Assembly (NCBI RefSeq): GCF_030813915.1
Contig: NZ_JAUSUJ010000001.1
Coordinates: 248,001-312,000 of the forward strand
Reading direction: 5' to 3'
Source of the DNA: Rhodoplanes tepidamans
GTDB taxonomy: Bacteria; Pseudomonadota; Alphaproteobacteria; Rhizobiales; Xanthobacteraceae
Length of the DNA stretch: 64,000 bases
Made by a program: the position numbers and the translations under genes. This document shows positions 25,517 to 33,523 of the stretch, in pieces. Numbering within the stretch: position 1 is the stretch's first letter; each line of letters opens with the position of its first letter. The notes beneath the pieces were generated by a model that did no database searches, was not told the DNA's origin, and saw only the letters and a list, made by a program, of their open reading frames with translations.

Positions 25517-26041
25517 GTGACCGTGTTCCGAGTCGTCAAGTTGTTGCTGCCGTTCGTGTTGCTCCCGCTCGGCGCGGCGGCCGCCCAGGATCGGGTCACC
25601 ACCGGTTTCGTGCTGCGTGTGCCGGTCCCGGCGCCGGCTCCGGGGCAGGGCCCGGAGCGGCCGGCGCTGGTCGAGCACGGCCTGTCGGTGACGCGCCGCG
25701 AAGGGCCGATGGCCGAGCCGGGCCGGGCCGGGCTGCTGGTGGAGTGCCGGCAGGGGACGCTCGCGCTGCTCGCCGTCGACCTCGACTGGCCGCCCGGCAG
25801 CGAGCCGGTCGGCGAGGTCGACGTCACCGTGCAGCTCGACCACGTGACCAGCGCGGAACGCTGGCGCATTCTGGGCAACGCCTATGCGGCGCCCGACGCG
25901 GCGGCGCTGCTCGATCGCTTCCGCGCCGCCCGCACCTTCGCGCTGCAGGTCCGCACCGCAGCCGGGGAGCGCGAGCTCAGCTTCGACGTCCACGGCTTCG
26001 CCGAGGCCGCCGGCCGGCTTCGCGGCGCCTGCGCTTTCTGA
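25517..26041 (+). CDS. Exported protein of unknown function
   Basis: A GTG at 25517 is preceded by CGGAGGTG at the right distance and gives a 174-residue product. It has a clear signal peptide (FRVVKLLLPFVLLPLGAAAAQD, cut near residue 24 or 25 after AAAA/AQ). The mature part has two cysteines (LVECRQG and the C-terminal RGACAF) that could form a disulfide, and a predicted beta-rich body ending in a short helix (FAEAAGRLRGAC). The two-cysteine, C-terminal R-x-x-C ending resembles small periplasmic proteins of the invasion-associated or VasI type in overall pattern, but I cannot assign a family. Confidence 0.7.
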   Translation: MTVFRVVKLLLPFVLLPLGAAAAQDRVTTGFVLRVPVPAPAPGQGPERPALVEHGLSVTRREGPMAEPGRAGLLVECRQGTLALLAVDLDWPPGSEPVGEVDVTVQLDHVTSAERWRILGNAYAAPDAAALLDRFRAARTFALQVRTAAGERELSFDVHGFAEAAGRLRGACAF

Positions 26042-26101
26042 CCCGCCACCAGGCGCCCGGCGCCGGCAGCCGGCCGCCAGGCGGAGCGGCGCGCCGGATC
26101 G

Positions 26102-26464
26102 TCACGCCTTCGGCAGGCCGCCACGCTCGAACACCGGCGTCCCGTCGCCGCGGTCCTCTTCGCCGGGGCCGGTGGCGATGTCCTCGGCGGCGCGCCGGGT
26201 CGCCTCCTCGGTCTCGCTCAGCCCGTCCTCGGTCTCCTGGCCGCCCGTGCCCGGCTCGTGCCGGCCCGTGACGGTGCTGCGCGGAACCGCGCCCACATCG
26301 GTGCGGCGGGCCTCGTCGTCGAAGTCGCTGCGGTCGGCCGGATCGCGCTCGGCGGAGCGTCCGCCGGGGGTCTCCAGCAGCGGGCGGTCGCCGTCGCTCA
26401 CCTCGGCCCGGTCGGCGAAGGCTGTCCTGGAAGGCGCGGCGCGGGCGGTCTCGTCACGGTCCAT
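26102..26464 (-). CDS. Acidic, disordered small protein of unknown function
   Basis: The 120-residue product is very hydrophilic and rich in Asp, Glu, Arg, Gly and Thr (for example DRSDFDDEARRTDVG and GQETEDGLSETEEATRRAAED), without hydrophobic segments or cysteines. It has an AAGGGAG ribosome-binding sequence before its ATG. The composition differs from what shadow frames give here, which are Arg/Pro/Ala-rich. I recognise no family. Confidence 0.5.
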   Translation of the reverse strand: MDRDETARAAPSRTAFADRAEVSDGDRPLLETPGGRSAERDPADRSDFDDEARRTDVGAVPRSTVTGRHEPGTGGQETEDGLSETEEATRRAAEDIATGPGEEDRGDGTPVFERGGLPKA

Positions 26465-26546
26465 CTGGGGCTCCCTTTCGAGGGAAACCCGTGGCGGGAC
26501 CGGGCGTTCCGCGCCGAGGCGGCGGCCGGGCCGGCGCCCTCCGGCG

Positions 26547-27416
26547 TCACGCCACGAAGGCGCTGCGCAGGGCGCGGCTGAGCGCGAAGGCGTAATTGTG
26601 GAGGTTGACGTCGACGAGGGCCGGGAGATGCGAGATCATCTCCTTGCACGCCTCCAGCCGGATCTCGCCGGGCTCCAGCGGGCGCTCACGCAGGCGCGTG
26701 GACAGCTCGTCGAGGACCAGCGGCGGGCATTTGAGCCCGCCCAGCACCACCCGGCTGACGCCGCGCTCCGGATCGGAGATCACGGCGGCGATCGCGTCCG
26801 CCGATTCGCTGACCGTGCGGGTGACCTTGTAGTAGCCCCACCGGGCCCGCTTGGACGAGCGCGGCAGCACGATCGAAGTGACGATCTCGGCCGGGCCGAG
26901 GGCGTTGGTGAACGCCTCCGGATAGAACGCGGTGATCGGGATGCGCCGCTCCCCCTGCTGCGACAGGGTCACCATGGTGGCGTCGAGCGCCATCAGGGCG
27001 GTCGGCCAGTCGGCACACGGATCGGCCCAGCAGGCGGTGCCGCCCAGGGTGCCGCGGTTGCGGATGTCACGGTGCGCGATGCCGTGCGCCACATAGGGCA
27101 GAATGCCGGCCATCGGGTCCGGCACCAGGCCGTCCTCGATCATCGCATGGGTGACCATCGCGCCGATCGCGACCGTGTCGCCGCGCGCCTCGATGGTGCG
27201 CAGATCGGTCGCCTGGCCGAGATCGACGAGGACGTGCGGCACGGAGGAGCGCAGGCTCATCTGCGGGATCAGCGACTGGCCGCCGGCCAGCACCACGCCG
27301 CGCTCACCGCACTGGGCCAGGACGTTGACGGCCTCCTCGGCATACAGCACGCGGACATAGTCGAACTGAGCGGAATCCATGTGGAGGTCCAGCGAGGGTC
27401 CCTTCATGGGCAGCAT
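26547..27416 (-). CDS. FAD-binding medium subunit of a molybdenum hydroxylase (CoxM/XdhB-like), unpartnered
   Basis: These subunits pass electrons from an Fe-S subunit to FAD in carbon-monoxide- or xanthine-dehydrogenase-type enzymes. The 289 residues show the family FAD motifs AGGQSLIPQM (about 44-53) and RDIRNRGTLGGTACWADPCADWP (about 117-139), and the C-terminal CO_deh_flav_C-like region VLGGLKCPPLVLDEL. The molybdopterin (coxL) and [2Fe-2S] (coxS) partners are absent on both sides. Starts at 27407 or 27380 (MDSAQFDYVR) are possible; the last gives the usual N-terminus. Confidence 0.88.
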   Translation of the reverse strand: MLPMKGPSLDLHMDSAQFDYVRVLYAEEAVNVLAQCGERGVVLAGGQSLIPQMSLRSSVPHVLVDLGQATDLRTIEARGDTVAIGAMVTHAMIEDGLVPDPMAGILPYVAHGIAHRDIRNRGTLGGTACWADPCADWPTALMALDATMVTLSQQGERRIPITAFYPEAFTNALGPAEIVTSIVLPRSSKRARWGYYKVTRTVSESADAIAAVISDPERGVSRVVLGGLKCPPLVLDELSTRLRERPLEPGEIRLEACKEMISHLPALVDVNLHNYAFALSRALRSAFVA

Positions 27417-27838
27417 CCGCCATGGGAGCCCGCCGGGCGCGCGCCGCGCCGAAGGTCGATGGATGCCGCCCGAGCGGGAGCGCGCGATCGCGTCGACACC
27501 GACCGCTCCCAGCGAGCGTGGTTGCGAACATCGAACAGGACGACACGGGCGCGAGCCGGGGCCGCTGGGCGCTTCGCGTCGGAAGGCGTGGAGATCGAGC
27601 GGTCCAACACGGGTCCTGAGCCGGGCTCGTCACGAATGGGCCGAGACCGCGTCACGAAGCAACGGCTCGGTCGCCTCAAGCTCTCATACAGGCAGGCCGA
27701 TTTGTCAATTTGTCAGAACACGGCCGTCGTGCAGTTGACTGGACAGGTCGGCGTCGGCTCCCCGAGCGGCCCCGGCCGCGCCCGGGATGCACCGGGGGGC
27801 GGCGAGGGTTTCGGGCCGGGCGAGTCGGACCGTTCGGG
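27417..27838. other. Gene-free stretch between the FAD subunit and the glycan cluster
   Basis: No gene is supported in these 422 bp. A tandem 8-bp repeat ATTTGTCA x2 lies at 27700-27715. On the minus strand this gives TTGACA followed 14 bases later by TATGAG, a promoter-like pair with poor spacing. It might serve the leftward FAD-subunit gene. Confidence 0.35.
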
Positions 27839-28909
27839 TCACGCCGGCCCGGAGACGGCCGAGAGGGCGGCCCGCCGCTTTCGCACGGCGCGATTCGGCC
27901 CGGCCGCCACCGCCGTGGGCGCCTCGCGCCGCGGTGCCGCGGCCGGAGCCGGCGTCGCCACCTTGAGGGCGAAGTAGTCGATCGTCGAGCGCAGCCCCTG
28001 CTCGAGCGGGATGCTGGGCTGCCAGCCCAGCGCCTGCGCGGCCGCCCCGATCTCCGGCTTGCGGCGGCGCGGATCGTCCTGCGGCAGTGGATGGTAGGCG
28101 AGGCGCGAGCGCGACCCGGTCTGGGCCAGCACCATGTGGGCGATCTCCTTGACCGTCACCTCGCGCGGATTGCCCAGATTGATCGGCCCGGTCACCTGGT
28201 CGTCGCTCTCCATCAAGAGCTCGAGGCCGTTCAGCAGGTCCTCGACATAGCAGAACGAGCGGGTCTGCGAGCCGTCGCCGTACAGCGTGATCGGCTTGTT
28301 GCGCAGCGCCTGCACGACGAAATTGGAGATCACCCGGCCGTCGTTCTCCAGCATGCGCGGACCGTAGGTGTTGAAGATGCGCGCTACCTTGACGGCGACG
28401 CCGTGCATGCGCCGATAGTCGAAGAACAGCGCCTCGGCGCAGCGCTTGCCCTCGTCGTAGCAGGCGCGCGGGCCGATCGGGTTGACGCTGCCCCGATAGC
28501 TCTCCGGCTGCGGATGGATCTCCGGGTCGCCGTAGACCTCGCTGGTCGAGGCCTGCAGCACCCGTGCGCCGGTCGAGCGAGCGAGCTCCAGCACGTGGAG
28601 GGCCCCGAGCACGCAGGTCTTCACGGTGCCGATCGGATCGGTCTGGTAATGCGGCGGCGAGGCCGGGCAGGCGAGATTGTAGATGCGGTCGACCGGGCCG
28701 CCGATGTCGAGCGGCTCGCGCACGTCGGCCTCGGCGAAGCTGAAGTTGCGGTGATTGAGCAGCGGCCGGACGTTGTCGAAACGGCCGGTGTGCAGATTGT
28801 CGACGCAGGTCACCATGTGCCCCTTCTGGACGAGCCGGTCGCACAGGTGGGAGCCGATGAATCCGGCGCCGCCGGTCACGACGATGTTCAGCTTTCCGAT
28901 CACGGGCAC
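27839..28909 (-). CDS. UDP-glucuronate decarboxylase (UDP-xylose synthase)-like SDR
   Basis: This enzyme makes UDP-xylose from UDP-glucuronate. The 356-residue protein has the NAD motif VVTGGAGFIGSHLCDRL and the diagnostic UXS stretches YNLACPASPPHYQTDPI and STSEVYGDPEIHPQPESY. It also has PRACYDEGKR with the YxxxK dyad and ARIFNTYGPRM. A GTG at 28909 following AAGGGAGACC is the best start; the frame also runs to an unsupported ATG at 28993. It has an Ala/Arg-rich C-terminal tail of about 40 residues. It is the last gene of the leftward glycan cluster, 129 bp after its neighbour. Confidence 0.9.
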   Translation of the reverse strand: MPVIGKLNIVVTGGAGFIGSHLCDRLVQKGHMVTCVDNLHTGRFDNVRPLLNHRNFSFAEADVREPLDIGGPVDRIYNLACPASPPHYQTDPIGTVKTCVLGALHVLELARSTGARVLQASTSEVYGDPEIHPQPESYRGSVNPIGPRACYDEGKRCAEALFFDYRRMHGVAVKVARIFNTYGPRMLENDGRVISNFVVQALRNKPITLYGDGSQTRSFCYVEDLLNGLELLMESDDQVTGPINLGNPREVTVKEIAHMVLAQTGSRSRLAYHPLPQDDPRRRKPEIGAAAQALGWQPSIPLEQGLRSTIDYFALKVATPAPAAAPRREAPTAVAAGPNRAVRKRRAALSAVSGPA

Positions 28910-29038
28910 GCGTGGTCTCCCTTCCTGTTCTTGTCGTGGTGTCGCTGCCGATCGGCCGTGTCGCTCGCCGAGATCGGTCCTGCGCGACGGCACACTGGGT
29001 ACAAACCTCGTCCCGTTCGCCGGTTCCTGATCACGTCA

Positions 29039-30154
29039 TCAGGCCACCGCGCCGACCCCGACCCGCGGGGCGTCACGCCGGGTCCTCGCCGCCGCCGCCT
29101 CCGCGTAGTGCTCCTCCAGCGCACGGGCGCGCTCGCGCGCCGTGTGGCAGGCGAGCGTGCGCCGGCGCGCCGCCGCGGCGATGTCGCGCCGCCTGTCCTC
29201 CGGCATCTCGCGGATGATCGCCACCGCCTGCTCGGTCGAGTCGGCGATCAGGATCTCGGTGCCGGGCGTGTAGAAGCCGTCGAGGCCGGCCCAGCGGTCG
29301 GAGATCACCGGGACGCCGCAGGCGCCCGCCTCGAACAGACGCACGCTCGGCGACCAGCCGGCGGCGATCATGTCGGCGCGGGTGACGTTGAGGGTGTAGC
29401 GCTGGCCGCAGTAGAAGCGCGCGTGCTCCTGCGGCGGGAGGTGGTCGATGCGCTCGACATTGGCGGGCCACTGCAGCTCGGCCGGATATTGCGGGCCGGC
29501 GACAGCGAAGCGCAGCGCCGGCAGGCGTCGCGCCGGCTCGACCAGCAGGCGGTCGAGGGTGCGCTGGCGGTCGGGGCTGTAGGTGCCGATGTAGCCGAGC
29601 GCGAGGTGCGGAACGACGTCGTGCGGCCGGTGGATGTCGGGATCGACGGCGCAGTAGAGCGGCCGCGCCGCCCGCGCGCCCCAGGTCTGCTCGATCAGCT
29701 CCAGCACCGGGCCGCCCGTGAACGACAGGTAGACATCGAAGCGGGGGACGAGGGCCGGCGCGATGTAGTCGGTGACGCCGCGCTCGAGCCGCGCCAGCGT
29801 CACCGGCGTGTCGATGTCGTAGAAGGCGGTGACGCCGCGTGCCTGCGACGTCACCCAGTCGGCGATGGCCGCGCCGTCCGGCACGAAGGAGCCGAGGATC
29901 ACGAGGTCTGCATCGCGCACCAGCCCGGCATGGCGGCGCGGCAGATCCGTCAGGGTCCTGTACAGCTCGACCCGGCACCAGTCCGGCCGCCGCAGGTCGC
30001 GATGGTCGCGATACCACGCGACGTCGCGCTCCAGGAAGGTGACGCGATGGCCGCGCTCGGCGAGCGCCTTGATCAGCGCCCGGTAGGTGGTGGCGTGGCC
30101 GTTGCCCCAGGACGACGTGATGGACAGGCCGAGGACGACGATGTCGAGCGTCAT
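29039..30154 (-). CDS. CgeB-like GT-B glycosyltransferase (paralogue 1 of 4)
   Basis: The 371-residue protein begins with the cluster-specific motif LGLSITSSWGNGHATTYRAL. It has two Rossmann-like halves and the C-terminal glycosyltransferase segment NVTRADMIAAGWSPSVRLFEAGACGVPVISDRWAGLDGFY, like the CgeB/GT1 group. YCAVDPDIHRP and GYIGTYSPDRQ are shared with the paralogue at 39938. It overlaps the next upstream gene by 4 nt (ATGA), so translation is coupled. Donor and acceptor sugars are unknown. Confidence 0.85.
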   Translation of the reverse strand: MTLDIVVLGLSITSSWGNGHATTYRALIKALAERGHRVTFLERDVAWYRDHRDLRRPDWCRVELYRTLTDLPRRHAGLVRDADLVILGSFVPDGAAIADWVTSQARGVTAFYDIDTPVTLARLERGVTDYIAPALVPRFDVYLSFTGGPVLELIEQTWGARAARPLYCAVDPDIHRPHDVVPHLALGYIGTYSPDRQRTLDRLLVEPARRLPALRFAVAGPQYPAELQWPANVERIDHLPPQEHARFYCGQRYTLNVTRADMIAAGWSPSVRLFEAGACGVPVISDRWAGLDGFYTPGTEILIADSTEQAVAIIREMPEDRRRDIAAAARRRTLACHTARERARALEEHYAEAAAARTRRDAPRVGVGAVA

Positions 30155-31242
30155 TCCGCCGCCTCCCGGCCGACGCTGCGGACGCCGAGGCGGTCGAGCA
30201 CCTGGCGGGCGCGGTGCGCGTAGGTGTGGGCCGCGAGCACGCGGGCGCGGCCGGCGGCGCCGATCGCCCTGGCGCGCGTCTCGTCGAGCGCCGCGAGCAG
30301 GGACGCGACCTCGGCGCCCGACTCGGCGACCAGGATCTCGCGGTCCGGCTCGAGGAACTGGTCGATGCCGTCCCAGCGGTCGGTGATCAGGCAGGCACCG
30401 GCGCCGGCCGCCTCGAAGATGCGGGTCGGCGGCGAGAAGCCGTAGCGCGCCATGCTGGCGCGGTTGACGTTGAGGGTGGCGACCGACGAGCAGAAGAAGG
30501 CGTTGTGATCGACGCTGCCGACATGGCCGAGGCGGCGCACATTGGCGGGCATCGGCTTGTCCTCCCAGCCGGCGCCGCCGAGCAGGAAGCTCCGCTCCGG
30601 CAGGTGCGCGGCGGCGGCGAGGAAGAAGTCCTCGACGCGGGCCTCGCGGTCGGGCAGGCGGTTGCCGAGGAAGCCGAGATCGCAGCGCCATTCGTCGCGC
30701 GCCGGCACCGGGTGATGCGTCTCGGGATCGACGGCGTTGTAGATCGGCACGCAGGCGCGGGCGCCGAGCGCCATGTAGGCGTCGACCACCGGATCGCCGC
30801 CCCCGTAGGTGAAGACGATGTCGTAGCGCGGCACGGCGGCCCGCAGGTGATCCTCCGGGTTCGCCGCGACGGCATCGAGCGTGGCGGGCGCGTCGACGTC
30901 CCACCAGGCGGAGATCGCCCCCGGTCGCACCGCCTCCGGCACCGCGATCTCCAGCTCGCGGTCGAACACGCCGACGCCGCTCGCCTTGACCAGCAGGTCG
31001 GCGTCGCGCGCCGCCTCGTCGAGCGCCCGCTGCCAACCCGCCGCGCTGGCCGGGTAGACGACGACGCGCGCCCAGTCCGGGTCGGCGATGTCGCGGAACT
31101 GCTGACGCTGATAGGCGTCCGGCTCGTAGAAGACGACGTCGACGCCGTGCGCGGCGAGCGCCTTCAGGAGTCCGCGATAATAGGTGGCCGCCCCGTTCCA
31201 GTAGGAGGACACGAGGCTCGATCCGAAGAAGCGGAGCTTCAT
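30151..31242 (-). CDS. CgeB-like GT-B glycosyltransferase (paralogue 2 of 4)
   Basis: The 363-residue product starts MKLRFFGSSLVSSYWNGAATYYRGLL, here quoted only to show the shared SSxWNGxAxxxRGL motif at residues 11-25. It continues with VFTYGGGDPVVDAY, YNAVDPETHHPV, DLGFLGNRLPDRE and LNVNRASMARYGFSPPTRIF before GACLITDRWDGIDQF. It overlaps both neighbours by 4 nt (ATGA). It is probably cytosolic, as no membrane helix is seen. Its place between two sister enzymes suggests successive sugar additions. Confidence 0.85.
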   Translation of the reverse strand: MKLRFFGSSLVSSYWNGAATYYRGLLKALAAHGVDVVFYEPDAYQRQQFRDIADPDWARVVVYPASAAGWQRALDEAARDADLLVKASGVGVFDRELEIAVPEAVRPGAISAWWDVDAPATLDAVAANPEDHLRAAVPRYDIVFTYGGGDPVVDAYMALGARACVPIYNAVDPETHHPVPARDEWRCDLGFLGNRLPDREARVEDFFLAAAAHLPERSFLLGGAGWEDKPMPANVRRLGHVGSVDHNAFFCSSVATLNVNRASMARYGFSPPTRIFEAAGAGACLITDRWDGIDQFLEPDREILVAESGAEVASLLAALDETRARAIGAAGRARVLAAHTYAHRARQVLDRLGVRSVGREAAE

Positions 31243-32378
31243 GATGCGGCGATCCTGCTCGGCTCGGCGGGGGCGGGGGAGGCGGGCATGCGGTCTCCTC
31301 GGAGGGACGCGGCGATGGACAGGAGCTCGGCGACGCGGTGGGCGCAGGTGTGACGCGCCCGGATCGCGGCGAGCCCGGTGCGGGCGAGGTCTTCGGCGCG
31401 GTCGCGGTCGCGCAGCACGGCGGCGAGCGCCGCCGTCATGCCGTCGCGGTCGCCGACCTTCAGATAGCTGCCGTCCGGGAACAGGCCCTCGGCGTCGTCC
31501 CACGGCGCGCTGATCAGCGGGATGCCGCAGGCGAGCGCCTCGAACATCCGGATGGTCGGGATGCCGCGCAGCGCCTCGGCATAGGGCCGGCGCGGCACGT
31601 GCACGGTGACGCGGGCGCGGGCGAAGGCCTCCGGCGCGCGGTGATTGGGCAGCCAGCCGGCATACTCGATGCCGCGCGCGAGAAGCGCGGCGCGGGCGGC
31701 CTCGGGCCAGCGCACGCCGTGCACGCGGGCGGCGAGGCCCAGCGCCGCGACCGGCTCCATCAGGAAGCTCTTCAGCTCGGCGTCCCGCTCGCCGTCGCCG
31801 TAGTTGCCGATGAACACGAGGTCCCGCTCGTGCGCCCGCACCAGCGGCCGGAACAGGGCCGTGTCGGCCGCCTCGTGCCAGGTGAACACCCGGCGGCCCC
31901 AGCCGCGCTTCAGATACACCTCGCGCAGCACCTCGCCGAAGGCGAGCACGCCGTCGTAGCCGTCGAGGTCGAAGCGGCCGATCTCCTCCGGCGCCGTGAC
32001 GGCGCGGTGATGGGTGTCGTGGAAGAACAGCAGGAAGCGACCGTCGGCGGCGCGGCGGGCGCCGAGCGCGGCGATCAGGCCGGGCTCGTTCCACTCGTGC
32101 GCCAGCACCAGGTCGGCCCCGTCGAGGGCCTCGTCGAGGTCCGGGCCGGCAGCGTCGTAGCGCTGCACGGCGACGCCCGGGACGAGATCCGCCGCCTGCG
32201 CCAGCGCGTGCGGACCGCCGTCGGCGACCGCATTGGTGCGGCTCCAGCCCTCGGCCGGCTCGTGCACGGCGACGGCATGCCCGGCCCGCAGGAGCTCGCG
32301 CGCGACGCCGCGGAGGAAATGGGCGTTGCCGTGGTTCCAGCAGGATTCGAGCGAGTGGCAGAAGATCACGATCTTCAT
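31239..32378 (-). CDS. CgeB-like GT-B glycosyltransferase (paralogue 3 of 4)
   Basis: The 379-residue protein opens MKIVIFCHSLESCWNHGNAH, the most divergent version of the shared N-terminal motif. FFHDTHHRAV, DLVFIGNYGDGERDAELKSF and VPRRPYAEALRGIPTIRMFE lead to ALACGIPLISAPWDDAEGLF, the usual CgeB-type acceptor/donor loop near the C-terminus. It ends with a Pro/Ala-rich tail. It is coupled by ATGA overlaps to the genes on both sides. Confidence 0.85.
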   Translation of the reverse strand: MKIVIFCHSLESCWNHGNAHFLRGVARELLRAGHAVAVHEPAEGWSRTNAVADGGPHALAQAADLVPGVAVQRYDAAGPDLDEALDGADLVLAHEWNEPGLIAALGARRAADGRFLLFFHDTHHRAVTAPEEIGRFDLDGYDGVLAFGEVLREVYLKRGWGRRVFTWHEAADTALFRPLVRAHERDLVFIGNYGDGERDAELKSFLMEPVAALGLAARVHGVRWPEAARAALLARGIEYAGWLPNHRAPEAFARARVTVHVPRRPYAEALRGIPTIRMFEALACGIPLISAPWDDAEGLFPDGSYLKVGDRDGMTAALAAVLRDRDRAEDLARTGLAAIRARHTCAHRVAELLSIAASLRGDRMPASPAPAEPSRIAAS

Positions 32379-33523
32379 GCCACGGCCTCCGGCGCGAGCG
32401 TCGCCGCGTGCAGGGCCTGGCGAGAGCCGCCGGCGAGCAGCCGCGCGTAGAGCGCCTCCACGGCGTCGGTCACGGCCGCGAGCGTGAGGGCCGCGGCGCG
32501 GGCGCGGGCGGCACGCTGCAGCGCGGCGCGCCGCTGCGGGTCCGCCGCGAGGCCCTTCACGGCCGCGGCGAGGGCGTCCGGGTCGTCCGGCGGCACGAGG
32601 ACGGCGGCGCCGTCCCACAGCTCGCGGAAGGTCGGGATGTCGGCCAGCACCAGCGCGGCGCCGCAGGCCGCCGCCTCGGCGACGGTCAGGCCGAACGGCT
32701 CGTAGCGGGCGGGCGCCGCGACGATCTCGGCCGATCGCATCTCGTCGTGCAGGGCGTCGCGGTCGAGCCGGCCGAGAGCCGCCACGGCGTCGGACGCGGC
32801 GAGGGCGGCGCTGCCGTCCGGCGCCATCTCCGGACCGGCGATCCGCACAAGCCAGGGCAGGGCAGGGGCGGCCGCGACCAGGGTGTCGATGCCCTTGGCC
32901 TCGTCCCACAGGCGGCCGGCGGCGAGCACGACCGGACGACGGAGCGCCGGCCCGGCGGCGTGACGCACCGCGATGCCGTTCGGGATCACGACCCCGGCGC
33001 GCGGCGGCGCGTAGAGGGCGGCGATCTCGTCGCGGAACGCGCGGGTCGGCGCCGCCCAGGCGTCCGCCGCGGCGAGCCCCGCCGCGACGTTCGCCATGTA
33101 GGTCCGCCAGCGCGGCTCGTCGGGCTCGCCGCCCCGGCAGGCGCGCCACCACGAGCGCACGCAGGAATGCGCCACCACCAGGGTGGGCGCGGCGACGTCG
33201 ATCGTCGCCTCGCGAAAGCCGCCGAGATGCACGACGTCGGGACCGAACTCGGCCGCGATCACGCCGAGCACGCTCCGGGCACGGGGAAGATCGCGACCCT
33301 CGGGATCCATCCATTCGAGCGCGAGGTCGGTGACGCGCAGCGCGACGCCGTCGGTCGCGGCCACCGCCGCCCGCTGGGCGGCGTCGGGTGCGGGGCCGAG
33401 CGTCACCAGCAGGACCCGATGCCCGCGCCCGGCCAGGGCCCCGGCGAGCGTCGTCGCGTAGGTCCACACGCCGCCGACGGCGTCGGCGGTCATCAGCACG
33501 CGCAGCGGGCGCGGCGGCCTCAC
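32375..33523 (-). CDS. GT4-family glycosyltransferase
   Basis: The 382-residue protein has a GT4 architecture: an N-terminal glycine motif (TADAVGGVWTYATTLAGALA), a C-terminal donor domain with VLAAGRLWDEAKGIDTLVAA, and the retaining EX7E-type motif ARYEPFGLTVAEAAACG. The start is a GTG at 33523 that overlaps the stop of the radical SAM gene (GTGA), with GGGAG eight bases upstream. The first ATG is 30 bases later at 33493. GT4 enzymes transfer sugars from nucleotide donors with retention. MshA, which glycosylates inositol phosphate, belongs to this family, which is notable given ino1 in the cluster. Confidence 0.87.
   Translation of the reverse strand: MRPPRPLRVLMTADAVGGVWTYATTLAGALAGRGHRVLLVTLGPAPDAAQRAAVAATDGVALRVTDLALEWMDPEGRDLPRARSVLGVIAAEFGPDVVHLGGFREATIDVAAPTLVVAHSCVRSWWRACRGGEPDEPRWRTYMANVAAGLAAADAWAAPTRAFRDEIAALYAPPRAGVVIPNGIAVRHAAGPALRRPVVLAAGRLWDEAKGIDTLVAAAPALPWLVRIAGPEMAPDGSAALAASDAVAALGRLDRDALHDEMRSAEIVAAPARYEPFGLTVAEAAACGAALVLADIPTFRELWDGAAVLVPPDDPDALAAAVKGLAADPQRRAALQRAARARAAALTLAAVTDAVEALYARLLAGGSRQALHAATLAPEAVA

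Noticed and set aside
27700-27740. Housekeeping promoter for the FAD-subunit gene (TTGACA...TATGAG on the minus strand)
   Set aside because: The spacing is 14 bases instead of 16-18, so it is kept only as a comment on the region.
27710-30223. An 837-codon plus-strand frame opposite the UDP-xylose synthase and first glycosyltransferase
   Set aside because: It is antisense to two genes with clear motifs and has no recognisable domain.
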